A DNA stretch of 8,048 nucleotides from Flavobacteriales bacterium (GTDB taxonomy: Bacteria; Bacteroidota; Bacteroidia; Flavobacteriales_F; PHOS-HE28). The position numbers were made by a program, and so were the translations under genes. Below are positions 1 to 6,755 of the stretch, piece after piece. Under the pieces are notes generated by a model. The model worked only from the letters and a program-made list of their open reading frames with translations, did not search any database and was not told where the DNA came from. The stretch spans positions 1 to 8,048 of the forward strand of contig JALOLX010000072.1 in assembly GCA_025455765.1 (NCBI GenBank). The letters run 5' to 3'. Position 1 is the first letter of the stretch, and each line of letters begins with the position of its first letter.

Positions 1-18
1 AGGATGGAGCTCGCTCAT
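1..18 (-). CDS. First six codons of the next gene, possibly maf
   Basis: After the UbiA-family stop (TGA at 24-22) the minus strand reads TCC and then ATG at 18-16, followed by codons for SELHP to the edge. The spacing of three bases fits the tight packing of the preceding genes. In many Bacteroidota the gene after this DUF2520-kdsC-ubiA run is the nucleotide pyrophosphatase maf, whose product often begins with a short polar lead of this kind. Six residues cannot prove that, so this is a position-based guess. Confidence 0.35.
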
Positions 19-21
19 GGA

Positions 22-1050
22 TCAGGGAAGGATGCGGATGAACAGGGCGTAGCCGATGGCCAGTACCATGGCGGCCTTCATCAGTTGGCCCGCCCGCACG
101 TGCTCGATCCGCGCCACCGCTTGATAGGTGAATCCCGCCGAGAGCAGCAGGCAGCCGATGACACCGATGCCGATGTACCAGTAGGAGAAGGGGTCGTGCA
201 GGGAGGTCATGCGCAACAGCAACAGCCCCGCCACGAGCACACCGATGTAGAACAGGACAAGGCCTTTCGCCCAGCGCATCCCCCAGACAATGGGAATGGT
301 ACGGCAACCTTCCTGCGCATCGCCCTTGATGTCGGCCATGTCCTTCTGCAGCTCGCGCACCAACGTGCTCACGAACGCGAAGGCGGTGTAGATGAGGATG
401 AAGTACCACAGTTCCTGCACCGACGCCTCCATCTGGTAGAGCTCACCGTTGGGCATGCCGATCACAGGGCCGGTGGCGAACCAGGTGCGCAGCAGGGGGA
501 TCTCGTACAGCCCCACGGTGAGCGGGACCAGGGCGGTGAGCGTGGCCACCAGACCGTTGCCGATGATCAGCTGGCGCTTGTAGTGGGTGCTGTAGGTCCA
601 CAGGGCGCCGATGGCGAAGGCGGGGATGAGCGCCCAGCGGAACTGACCGGTCCTCCAGGCCACGATGAGCCCGAGCACCAGCCCGAGGCCGCTGAGCACC
701 AGGTGCGCGGTCATGGCCACGCGCCGCTTCACCGTGCGCCCCACGATCACCGCGTCCGGCTTGTTCACCCGATCGATGCGCGTATCGAAGTAGTCGTTGA
801 TGATGTTGCCCGCAGCCGCGATGAGCACCGTGCTCAATACCAACAGGATGAACAAGGGCAGCGGCAACTGCGGACCGAACCCGGCCGGAAGTTCCAGTGC
901 CTCACGCGCGAAGCCATTGCCATCCTGCGCCACCAGCTGGCTGAGGCCGCGCTCCAGGAAGCCACGCACCACACCCTCGCGCATCACCACCATGGTGGCC
1001 GCAATGATCAGCAGGTTGATCGGCCGGGAGAGCGTGAACAGGTCCTTCAT
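22..1050 (-). CDS. UbiA-family prenyltransferase, probably geranylgeranylglycerol-phosphate type
   Basis: This 342-residue integral membrane prenyltransferase has about nine membrane segments (near 8-22, 64-81, 113-131, 138-155, 161-180, 213-232, 262-280, 290-308 and 321-340). Both aspartate-rich motifs that hold the Mg2+-diphosphate are present: NDYFDTRID (85-93, followed by RVNKPD) and KDMADIKGDAQEG (236-248). In Bacteroidota this gene, next to kdsC, is usually annotated as geranylgeranylglycerol-phosphate geranylgeranyltransferase by similarity to the archaeal ether-lipid enzyme. The bacterial substrate cannot be told from sequence, and quinone or other polyprenyl acceptors remain possible. 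It appears longer than many relatives (about 280-300), with extended loops near 25-62 and 184-212. The ATG at 1050 comes one base after the kdsC stop. The next gene starts three bases after its TGA. The fold is certain, the substrate is not. Confidence 0.85.
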   Translation of the reverse strand: MKDLFTLSRPINLLIIAATMVVMREGVVRGFLERGLSQLVAQDGNGFAREALELPAGFGPQLPLPLFILLVLSTVLIAAAGNIINDYFDTRIDRVNKPDAVIVGRTVKRRVAMTAHLVLSGLGLVLGLIVAWRTGQFRWALIPAFAIGALWTYSTHYKRQLIIGNGLVATLTALVPLTVGLYEIPLLRTWFATGPVIGMPNGELYQMEASVQELWYFILIYTAFAFVSTLVRELQKDMADIKGDAQEGCRTIPIVWGMRWAKGLVLFYIGVLVAGLLLLRMTSLHDPFSYWYIGIGVIGCLLLSAGFTYQAVARIEHVRAGQLMKAAMVLAIGYALFIRILP

Positions 1051-1051
1051 C

Positions 1052-1576
1052 TTACCAGTGATGGGCGCCTTCGGTCATCCAACGCCCCTGCACCTTCATG
1101 GTCTGTTCCAGCACGTCGCGTACACAGCCCCATCCCCCGGCCTTGCCGCTGATGTACGCGCTGATGGCCTTGATCTCCTCGGCGGCATCGTTCGGGCAGC
1201 AGGGGAAGGCCACCCGTTGCATCACCCGCAGATCGGGAAGGTCGTCGCCCATGTACGCCGTGGTGGCCGGGTCCAACCCCTCCCTCACCAAGGCCTCGAA
1301 GCGCTCCATCTTGTTGTGCGTGCTCAGGTACACTTCCTGCACACCGAGCCGCGCCAGACTGTCCGCCACGCCCTGCGAGCGGCCACCGCTGATGATGACG
1401 ATGCGGTAGCCTTCCTTGATGGCATGCTGCACCGCGAAGGCATCGCGGGAATGGAAGGTGCGCACCGGGTCGAGACCGGGCATCAGCAACACGCGGTTGT
1501 CCGTGAACACACCGTCCACATCGAAGAGGAAGGTGTTCAGGCCGGCGAGCTTCTCCTTGTAGGTCGGGGCGCTCAT
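1052..1576 (-). CDS. kdsC: KdsC-type HAD phosphatase (Kdo 8-phosphate phosphatase)
   Basis: This 174-residue cytoplasmic HAD-superfamily phosphatase lacks a cap domain, as in the KdsC subclass that assembles as tetramers. KdsC hydrolyses 3-deoxy-D-manno-octulosonate 8-phosphate to Kdo, a sugar of the lipopolysaccharide inner core. Motif I is FDVDGVFTD (18-26), with nucleophile Asp19 and acid/base Asp21. Motif II is IISGG (61-65, Ser63). Lys89 lies in THNKMERF, and motif IV is MGDDLPDL (109-116). The C-terminal GGWGCVRDVLE (147-157) corresponds to the KdsC tail that closes over the neighbouring active site. Length and motifs match the family. The alternative is a HAD phosphatase acting on another nonulosonate such as KDN or Neu5Ac 9-phosphate, which sequence alone cannot exclude. 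It starts within an ATGA overlap with the DUF2520 gene. The ubiA-family gene follows after one base (TAA-G-ATG). Confidence 0.9.
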   Translation of the reverse strand: MSAPTYKEKLAGLNTFLFDVDGVFTDNRVLLMPGLDPVRTFHSRDAFAVQHAIKEGYRIVIISGGRSQGVADSLARLGVQEVYLSTHNKMERFEALVREGLDPATTAYMGDDLPDLRVMQRVAFPCCPNDAAEEIKAISAYISGKAGGWGCVRDVLEQTMKVQGRWMTEGAHHW

Positions 1577-2346
1577 GGGTGCTCGTTGGCGAAGGCCTTC
1601 ATGATCTGTTCGCTCAGCAAGGCATACACCGGGCGCAGGGCCTCATCATGCTGCAACAGCTCGAGGTGGTGGGCCATGGTGTGGCGGTCGCCGCGGCGTG
1701 CAGGACCGGTGAGGGCTTGCTCAGGACCGAAGGTGGCCACGCGCTGGGCCGTAGCGCGCCACAGGGGGGTGAGCAGGCTGGTGGGCAGCTTCTGTTCGCG
1801 CAGCAGCCGCTGACCTTCGCGCACCAGCCATACGGTGAGGTTGCTCGTGAGCACGGCGGCCAGGTGTACGCGCTGGCGTTGCTCCAGCGGCAGCTCCAGC
1901 ACCACTTCACTGAGCTTGTTCGCCACGGTGAGCAGCACTTGGCGTGCCCGGTCGTCACCTGCGTCCACCACCATGGGCACGTCGCGCAGGTCCATCGGCT
2001 GGCCGTGGCCCAGGCTCTGGATGGGCCAGAGCACACCGTGGTGCGCGTGACCGGCCAATAGGTCCATGCCCACGGCGCCCGCGGTATGGGCCACCACGGC
2101 ACTGCCTTTGGGTAGCATGGCGGCCACCTCGCGGATGGCATCGTCGCTCACCGCCAACAGGATGAGATCGGCCTGGGGCAACGGCTTGGAAAGGTCCAGC
2201 GCGCGCCGGTCCAGGAAGTGGGCAAGGCGCTCGCGCGCTTCCGCATTGCGGCCCGCCACACCCACCAGGTCGAGGCCAGCATGTACAATGGCGTGACCCA
2301 GTTGATAGGCCATGCGGCCCGTACCGACGATGAGGATGCGTGTCAT
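1573..2346 (-). CDS. Rossmann-fold oxidoreductase-like protein with DUF2520 domain
   Basis: The protein has 257 residues if translation begins at the ATG at 2346. An N-terminal nucleotide-binding domain (about 1-120) shows the glycine motif ILIVGTGRMA (GxGxxA at 8-13) and an AGRN segment (31-34). Arg33 there would favour NADP over NAD. AVSDDAI (65-71) and VVAHTAG (84-90) follow. The C-terminal helical DUF2520 domain has HLAAVLTSNL (161-170) and LTGPARRGDRHTMAHH (212-227). This arrangement resembles ProC-type and ketopantoate/6-phosphogluconate-type dehydrogenases, but the substrate of DUF2520 proteins is not known to me. The frame stays open to a possible start at 2427. That start would overlap ccmF by 85 bases and add a 27-residue low-complexity lead, so the ATGA overlap start is chosen. 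A second ATGA overlap joins it to kdsC, which suggests translational coupling but does not reveal its reaction. Confidence 0.88.
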   Translation of the reverse strand: MTRILIVGTGRMAYQLGHAIVHAGLDLVGVAGRNAEARERLAHFLDRRALDLSKPLPQADLILLAVSDDAIREVAAMLPKGSAVVAHTAGAVGMDLLAGHAHHGVLWPIQSLGHGQPMDLRDVPMVVDAGDDRARQVLLTVANKLSEVVLELPLEQRQRVHLAAVLTSNLTVWLVREGQRLLREQKLPTSLLTPLWRATAQRVATFGPEQALTGPARRGDRHTMAHHLELLQHDEALRPVYALLSEQIMKAFANEHP

Positions 2347-5186
2347 GCCTGCTTGCTTGGACGTTCGCGGAAGCGCTGCCATACGGCCATGCCCGTGCCC
2401 AGCGCCAGCAGCACGCAGCCGATCCACAGGATGTTGATGCCGGGGAACATCAGGGCCTGCAGCACCACGAACTCGGCCTCGGCCACGGTAAGCCCGTACT
2501 TCACCACGTTGCGCTGCCCGGCCGAAGGCTCCACGAACGCCGCAGCATCCACGGTGGACAGTCCGTACTTCACGCGCAATGGCGGGATCTCCGCCGCGCG
2601 GCCCATCACCGGCGCACCATCCGCATAGATCACCACCGGCCGCGCCTCGAACCAGCGGTCGCTGCGGTAGAGGTCGCGCACCCGCATCTGCGCGGCGTAC
2701 ACCGTGTACCGCTCGCCCAGCATGCTCTTCGTGGCACTGTCGCGCATCACGTACACACTGTCGATGATGGCGATGGCGGTGGGGGTGACGATGGTGTCGC
2801 CCACGGTCTTGTCGTAGGTGCGGTCGGGCATCCAGCCATCATCGGCGCTGTCCGCATCGGCTTCCAGATCGGCGTAGCGCACGTGGGTGTACAGGTCCTT
2901 GTTCCACCAGTGGCGGGTGTCCGGCTCGGGCACGTTGCCGAAGCGCGGGTTGATCTGGATGAAGGGCTGCAGCGTGAACTGCGCAGCACCGGGGCGTGCG
3001 TTGCTCCACTCCGGTGCGTACCACAAGGCCCGGCGCGTGTGCTGGTCCACCGGTCGCCAATGGGCCGGCTGGTCGGCCAGGAAGTGGTCGCCCGCGCGGT
3101 GGTCGCTCTGCGATACGAACAGCATGTCGCCCACACGCACCGTGTCACCGGCCCGGTAATCGCGCGGTTCCACACCGTAGTAGTCCATCGCGAAGTAGAG
3201 GTTGCCCTCCTTGCGCTCCTTCTCGCGGTACCGCACGAAGTGGTCACCCATGCGCACGGTGTCGCCGCGGTAGAGCAGGATGTCCTCGTTGTTGTCGAAG
3301 GCTTCGTTGAGGAAGCGCAGGTCCATGTTCTTCGTGTTGCGGCTCACCTCTTCGGTGCGGCTGGTGCTGATCAGCGCACCCAGCAACACCAGCGCGAAGC
3401 CCACGTGCGCCACGCTGGGTCCGGCGTTCTTCAAGCGGCCCTTGAGCACCACCGTGGCATAACCCAGGTTGGCGGTGAAGGCGAAGGCGGTGGCGAAGAG
3501 CAAGGCCACGCGGTCGGCTTCCGGAAGGGTGTAGTCAAAGGCCCACACGCACACGGCGGTGATCAGCGCGGCGAGCAACAGCGCCACCCGGATGTCGCGC
3601 CAGAACTTGCGGCGGTCGCTGTCCTTCCACCGCAGGTACTGGGTGAAGGCTACGAGCATGCTGGTGATGAAGGCGAAGGGCAGCTGCCAGCGGTTGTAGT
3701 GCTCGATGGCTTCACTGGGCGGAGCGAAGCGCGCATCGGCCAGCTGCGTGAAGGCTTCGATGCCGGTGGTGCTGGCCAGGCTGCGCAGCCCGTTGCCCAG
3801 CGGCTCCAGCAACAGGTTGAAGACGGGGATGCTCGTGCTGAAGGTGATCTGCACGGCGCTCAACAACAGCACCAGCGAACCGATGAAGAGCCAGAATTCG
3901 CGCGACCAGAGCGACTCTTCCGGCTCGCTGCTGTTGAACGCGCTGCGGTAGGCGATGAGCAGGTTGCCCAAGGTGACCGCACCGAAGAGCAGAATGGCGG
4001 GCACCGGGATCTCCAACACCACGCCGATGACCAGCAAGGCGGCCGAGATGAGCGCGTAGAAGCGGCGCTGGTCGGTACGGGGCAGCAGCAACAGCACGCT
4101 GAGGCCGATGAAGAAGAGCAGGAAGAACAACAGCCCCGGCAGCATGCCATCGCCGGTGAAGCTGTGTACGCTGGTGTCGCCCAACACGCCGCTCCGGGTG
4201 AGGAAGGTGGAGTAGAGCACCAGGATGAAGGTGATCAGCGTGAGCAGGTAGACGGTGAAGAGCGAAGTGGACTTGCGCTTGTTCACCAGCATCAAATGGC
4301 CCGCACCCACCAACGTGAGCCAGGGCACCAGCGAGGCGTTCTCCACCGGGTCCCAGGCCCAGAAGCCTCCGAAGCTCAACGCCTCATAGGCCCACGCGCC
4401 GCCCATCAGGATGCCCGTGCCCAGCACCATGATGCCGAAGAAGGCCCAGGGCAACGCCGGGGTCATCCAGCCCTGATGGTCGCGCTTCCACAGGCCCGCC
4501 AACGCATAGGCGAAGGGGATCAGCGTGGCCGCAAAGCCCAGGAACAGGGTGGGGGGATGGATCACCATCCAATAGTTCTGCAGCAGCGGATTGAGGCCGC
4601 GGCCATCGGCGAACTGCGGAATGGCCTGCAGGTAGTTCGGCATCGTGGTCCACGGCAGCCCGATGTTCTCCTCCAGCTCGCGGATCAGCAGGAAGGGACT
4701 GTTGCCGATGCGGATGTCACCGATGTAGACACCCAGGATCATGGTGGCCAGGAAGACCTGCACCAGCGCGATAATGGTCATCACCGGGGACTCCCACACC
4801 GCCGATCGGCCCGAACGCCAGCGCCACAACAGCACCTGACCCAGCACCACATGCCAGAAGGTCCAGAGCAGGAAGGAGCCCTCCTGGCCTTCCCAGAAGC
4901 AACTGGCGATGTACTCCATGGACATCGCCAGGTTGCTGTGCTTCCACACATAATCATACTCGAACCAATGGTTGAAGAGCATGAGGAAGAGCGTGACGAT
5001 GATGCCCAGCACCGCCAGTGTGTGCCCGTGGAAGGCCAGCCGACCCAGCCGCTTCCAGTGGTCGTCGTTGCGTTGGGTGGCCAACAGGAAGGACACCGTG
5101 GCCAACAGGGCCATGACGAAGGAGGAAGCAGTAAGGACGTGGCCCAGTTGTCCGGCCCAGGTGTGTTCTCCGATGTATGCGCTCAT
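2343..5186 (-). CDS. ccmF: CcmF, cytochrome c haem lyase subunit, long form
   Basis: This 947-residue polytopic protein is the core of the enzyme that attaches haem from CcmE to apocytochrome c in the periplasm. It starts with YIGEHTWAGQLGH (4-16). The motif GGFWAWDPVENASLVPWL (273-290) is the WWD haem-handling signature. All four histidines expected in CcmF can be placed: His210 in VIHPPTLFLGF, His297 in VGAGHLML, His341 in RSGVLGDTSVHSF and His594 in AHVGFALVLLG. About fifteen membrane segments are visible. A hydrophilic periplasmic region spans about 610-905, before a last membrane segment at 907-936. E. coli CcmF has 647 residues, so the extra length is mainly in this region; long CcmF is usual in Bacteroidota as far as I recall. 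The ATG at 5186 fits the family N-terminus. Its stop overlaps the next gene by four bases (ATGA). I see no frameshift. Confidence 0.95.
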   Translation of the reverse strand: MSAYIGEHTWAGQLGHVLTASSFVMALLATVSFLLATQRNDDHWKRLGRLAFHGHTLAVLGIIVTLFLMLFNHWFEYDYVWKHSNLAMSMEYIASCFWEGQEGSFLLWTFWHVVLGQVLLWRWRSGRSAVWESPVMTIIALVQVFLATMILGVYIGDIRIGNSPFLLIRELEENIGLPWTTMPNYLQAIPQFADGRGLNPLLQNYWMVIHPPTLFLGFAATLIPFAYALAGLWKRDHQGWMTPALPWAFFGIMVLGTGILMGGAWAYEALSFGGFWAWDPVENASLVPWLTLVGAGHLMLVNKRKSTSLFTVYLLTLITFILVLYSTFLTRSGVLGDTSVHSFTGDGMLPGLLFFLLFFIGLSVLLLLPRTDQRRFYALISAALLVIGVVLEIPVPAILLFGAVTLGNLLIAYRSAFNSSEPEESLWSREFWLFIGSLVLLLSAVQITFSTSIPVFNLLLEPLGNGLRSLASTTGIEAFTQLADARFAPPSEAIEHYNRWQLPFAFITSMLVAFTQYLRWKDSDRRKFWRDIRVALLLAALITAVCVWAFDYTLPEADRVALLFATAFAFTANLGYATVVLKGRLKNAGPSVAHVGFALVLLGALISTSRTEEVSRNTKNMDLRFLNEAFDNNEDILLYRGDTVRMGDHFVRYREKERKEGNLYFAMDYYGVEPRDYRAGDTVRVGDMLFVSQSDHRAGDHFLADQPAHWRPVDQHTRRALWYAPEWSNARPGAAQFTLQPFIQINPRFGNVPEPDTRHWWNKDLYTHVRYADLEADADSADDGWMPDRTYDKTVGDTIVTPTAIAIIDSVYVMRDSATKSMLGERYTVYAAQMRVRDLYRSDRWFEARPVVIYADGAPVMGRAAEIPPLRVKYGLSTVDAAAFVEPSAGQRNVVKYGLTVAEAEFVVLQALMFPGINILWIGCVLLALGTGMAVWQRFRERPSKQA

Positions 5187-5229
5187 GGGCTGGTATGTCG
5201 CTGGCCTGGTCGAGGGGCTCAGCTCTGGA

Positions 5230-5619
5230 TCACCCTTCGATCCGGTTCTCTTCGTTGTACTTGCTTGGACACTTCATCAGCATGTCCCGTGCATGGAACT
5301 CACCGTTCTCCGTGGCCGAGCCGATGAGCACCAGCCGTTCACTGCGCTCAAAGTCCTGCGGCTTGGCCTTCGCCAGGTGTACCGTGCAGGTCTTGCCGCT
5401 GAGGTCCTTCATGGTGAAGGTGGTGAGGCTGGCGTTGAGGCTCGGCTCGTAGATGATCTCCTGGCTGCGGTCCAGCACACCCACCACATGGTACTCGGTG
5501 CCCGGGTCCTCCATGGCCTGCGCCAGGTCGGCGTAGGTGCTGCTGTCGTACAAGGAGCCCACCAACGCCGCAATGGAGACGGCGATGATGACGATGGCGA
5601 TGATGTGTGAGCGCTTCAT
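5230..5619 (-). CDS. ccmE: CcmE haem chaperone, cysteine (CxxxY) type
   Basis: This 129-residue periplasmic haem chaperone carries haem from the CcmABCD complex to CcmF. One N-terminal anchor (residues 5-23) is followed by a small beta-rich OB-fold domain: YHVVGVLDRSQEIIYEP (43-59), FTMKDLSGKTCTVHL (68-82) and RLVLIGSATENGEFHARDML (95-114). In E. coli CcmE the covalent haem ligand is His130 in HxxxY. Here the equivalent position is Cys117 in KCPSKYNEE, giving CxxxY with Tyr121. Cys-type CcmE proteins are known from Desulfovibrio and archaea, where cysteine replaces the histidine. The long flexible tail of proteobacterial CcmE is absent, as only about eight residues follow Tyr121. The ATG at 5619 lies seven bases after the ccmD-like gene. 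A 43-base gap separates its stop from ccmF. The family call is firm from sequence and context. Confidence 0.92.
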   Translation of the reverse strand: MKRSHIIAIVIIAVSIAALVGSLYDSSTYADLAQAMEDPGTEYHVVGVLDRSQEIIYEPSLNASLTTFTMKDLSGKTCTVHLAKAKPQDFERSERLVLIGSATENGEFHARDMLMKCPSKYNEENRIEG

Positions 5620-5626
5620 GGGTCGT

Positions 5627-5815
5627 TCACTTGCGTTGTTGCTCTTCCATCCGCTTGAGGCGCAGGTCCATGCGCCACATCCACAGGCCCAGGCCCAGCA
5701 CGATCAGGCCAACGACCGCCACCACCACGTTGATCTTGCCGTTGCCGTGCAGGCTATGCTCCAGCCAGCTCGGTGCGGCTTGCAGCAGGATGGTGTGCAG
5801 GGTGGGGAGGTTCAT
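5627..5815 (-). CDS. ccmD: CcmD-like small membrane protein
   Basis: This is a 62-residue single-span protein between ccmC and ccmE, where the small subunit CcmD is expected. CcmD stabilises the CcmC-CcmE complex and helps release haem-loaded CcmE. The sequence has a short hydrophobic N-terminus (1-18), GNGKINVVVAVVGLIVLGLG spanning 24-43 into the membrane, and a charged cytoplasmic tail MDLRLKRMEEQQRK (49-62). The GKI.VVVAV core with a basic helical tail resembles the small CcmD-like proteins of Bacteroidota. Residues 1-23 could be a weak signal peptide or an N-terminal extension. The ATG at 5815 lies 18 bases after the ccmC stop, and ccmE begins seven bases after this gene. Sequence conservation in this family is low, so the call rests mainly on size, topology and position. 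Confidence 0.8.
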   Translation of the reverse strand: MNLPTLHTILLQAAPSWLEHSLHGNGKINVVVAVVGLIVLGLGLWMWRMDLRLKRMEEQQRK

Positions 5816-5833
5816 GCCACAGGTCGAATGCGT

Positions 5834-6751
5834 TCAGCGGTCCAATTGTTCAGCAAGACGTGCGGTGCGGGTGCGCAACTGGGCCATCCACAGCCCCAAC
5901 AGCACCCAGCCCATCACGGCAGGGTAGAAGATGATGCGCAACCGGTTGTCCAGGTCCAGGTCGTTGAAGCCGCTGTTGCCGCCGTTGCCGGGGTGCAGGC
6001 TGTCAATGGCGTTGAGGCGCGGCACCACGAAGAGGAAGAGCACCAGCAGCGTGAAGGCGAAGATGTTGTAGATGCCCGCCAGCCGCGCCCGCTTGTGCGC
6101 ATCGGTGATGGAGCCGCGCAGCACCAGGTAGGCCAGGTAGATGAGCGCGGTCACCGCCGCACCGTTCAGCTTCACATCGCTGGTCCAGAAGGTGCCCCAG
6201 GTGGCGCGGGCCCACAACGCACCGGTCAACAGCCCCAGCCCGCAGAACCACAGTCCCACATCCACTGCGGCCAGTGCGGTGCGGTCGTGCTCCAGCACGT
6301 TCGTGCCCCCCAGGGCCTTGATGCTGTGCCACACTGAGAGGCCCATCAAGGCGATCATGGTGAACCACATCGGCACGTGGAAGTGCAGGTTGCGGATGCT
6401 CTCGTAGAGGATGCTCCGGTTCGGGAAGACAAAGGCTCCCGATGCGGGTGCTGGGGCCTCATCGCCGCAATCCATCGCCGGAAAGCCTTCACCGCCGCCC
6501 TTGGAATAGAACGCTCCAGCATAGCGCAGGTAGCCCACCGACAGATCGGTCATGGCTTCGCGCAGGCCCTCCGGCACCTCCACGAACACCTTGAGGTGCG
6601 TGGCGTCCACCACCTCCACCCGCTGGGGGCAGAACTGGTCGCCACCATTGGTGAAGCGCACCAGTGCGGGTGCGAGGGGGACGTACAGACCGGCAACGGA
6701 CGCCACGATCAACAGGACGACCGCGGCTATTTTCCACCACCAATGCTTCAT
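5834..6751 (-). CDS. ccmC: CcmC-type haem-handling protein with an extra periplasmic domain
   Basis: This 305-residue protein belongs to the CcmC/CcsA haem-handling family, which presents haem to CcmE on the periplasmic side. Residues 7-25 form a first membrane segment. Residues 26-112 form an extra-membrane stretch with two cysteines (C41, C95). The canonical CcmC core follows: ESIRNLHFHVPMWF (117-130) with the likely haem-ligand His125, a tryptophan-rich WWD-type motif WGTFWTSDVKLN (185-196), and the second conserved His253 in LHPGNG. Membrane segments lie near 127-147, 163-181, 196-212, 225-244 and 272-291. The WWD motif is weaker than the usual WG.WW.WD, since Phe and Ser replace two aromatic positions. 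E. coli CcmC has about 245 residues, so the excess is mostly the 26-112 insertion. The ATG at 6751 follows the ccmB stop by four bases. The family call is firm; the domain's role is unknown. Confidence 0.9.
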   Translation of the reverse strand: MKHWWWKIAAVVLLIVASVAGLYVPLAPALVRFTNGGDQFCPQRVEVVDATHLKVFVEVPEGLREAMTDLSVGYLRYAGAFYSKGGGEGFPAMDCGDEAPAPASGAFVFPNRSILYESIRNLHFHVPMWFTMIALMGLSVWHSIKALGGTNVLEHDRTALAAVDVGLWFCGLGLLTGALWARATWGTFWTSDVKLNGAAVTALIYLAYLVLRGSITDAHKRARLAGIYNIFAFTLLVLFLFVVPRLNAIDSLHPGNGGNSGFNDLDLDNRLRIIFYPAVMGWVLLGLWMAQLRTRTARLAEQLDR

Positions 6752-6755
6752 CGCT

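Noticed and set aside
4..1152. A 382-residue plus-strand frame over the UbiA-family gene
   Set aside because: Low-complexity His/Gln/Glu/Arg-rich translation opposite a gene with both Asp-rich UbiA motifs; an antisense by-product of GC bias.
2344..2427. An upstream start (2427) for the DUF2520 protein
   Set aside because: It would overlap ccmF by 85 bases and add 27 low-complexity residues ahead of the Rossmann glycine motif. The ATG at 2346 gives the usual N-terminus and the same ATGA overlap seen at the next junction.
5187..5229. The 43-base gap between ccmE and ccmF as a terminator or regulatory site
   Set aside because: I see no stable GC-rich hairpin followed by a T run on the minus strand and no TAnnTTTG box. 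It looks like a plain spacer.
2340..5327. A 995-residue open frame on the plus strand, antisense to ccmF
   Set aside because: It mirrors ccmF almost exactly. Its translation is rich in His, Gln, Gly, Arg and Glu with no domain or membrane pattern, as expected from the antisense frame of a GC-rich gene. The minus strand carries unmistakable CcmF motifs.
5537..6337. A 266-residue plus-strand frame over ccmC, ccmD and the ccmE start
   Set aside because: Antisense to three recognised genes, with biased composition and no family resemblance. The plus-strand frames at 1579-2061 and 6552-7400 were rejected for the same reason.
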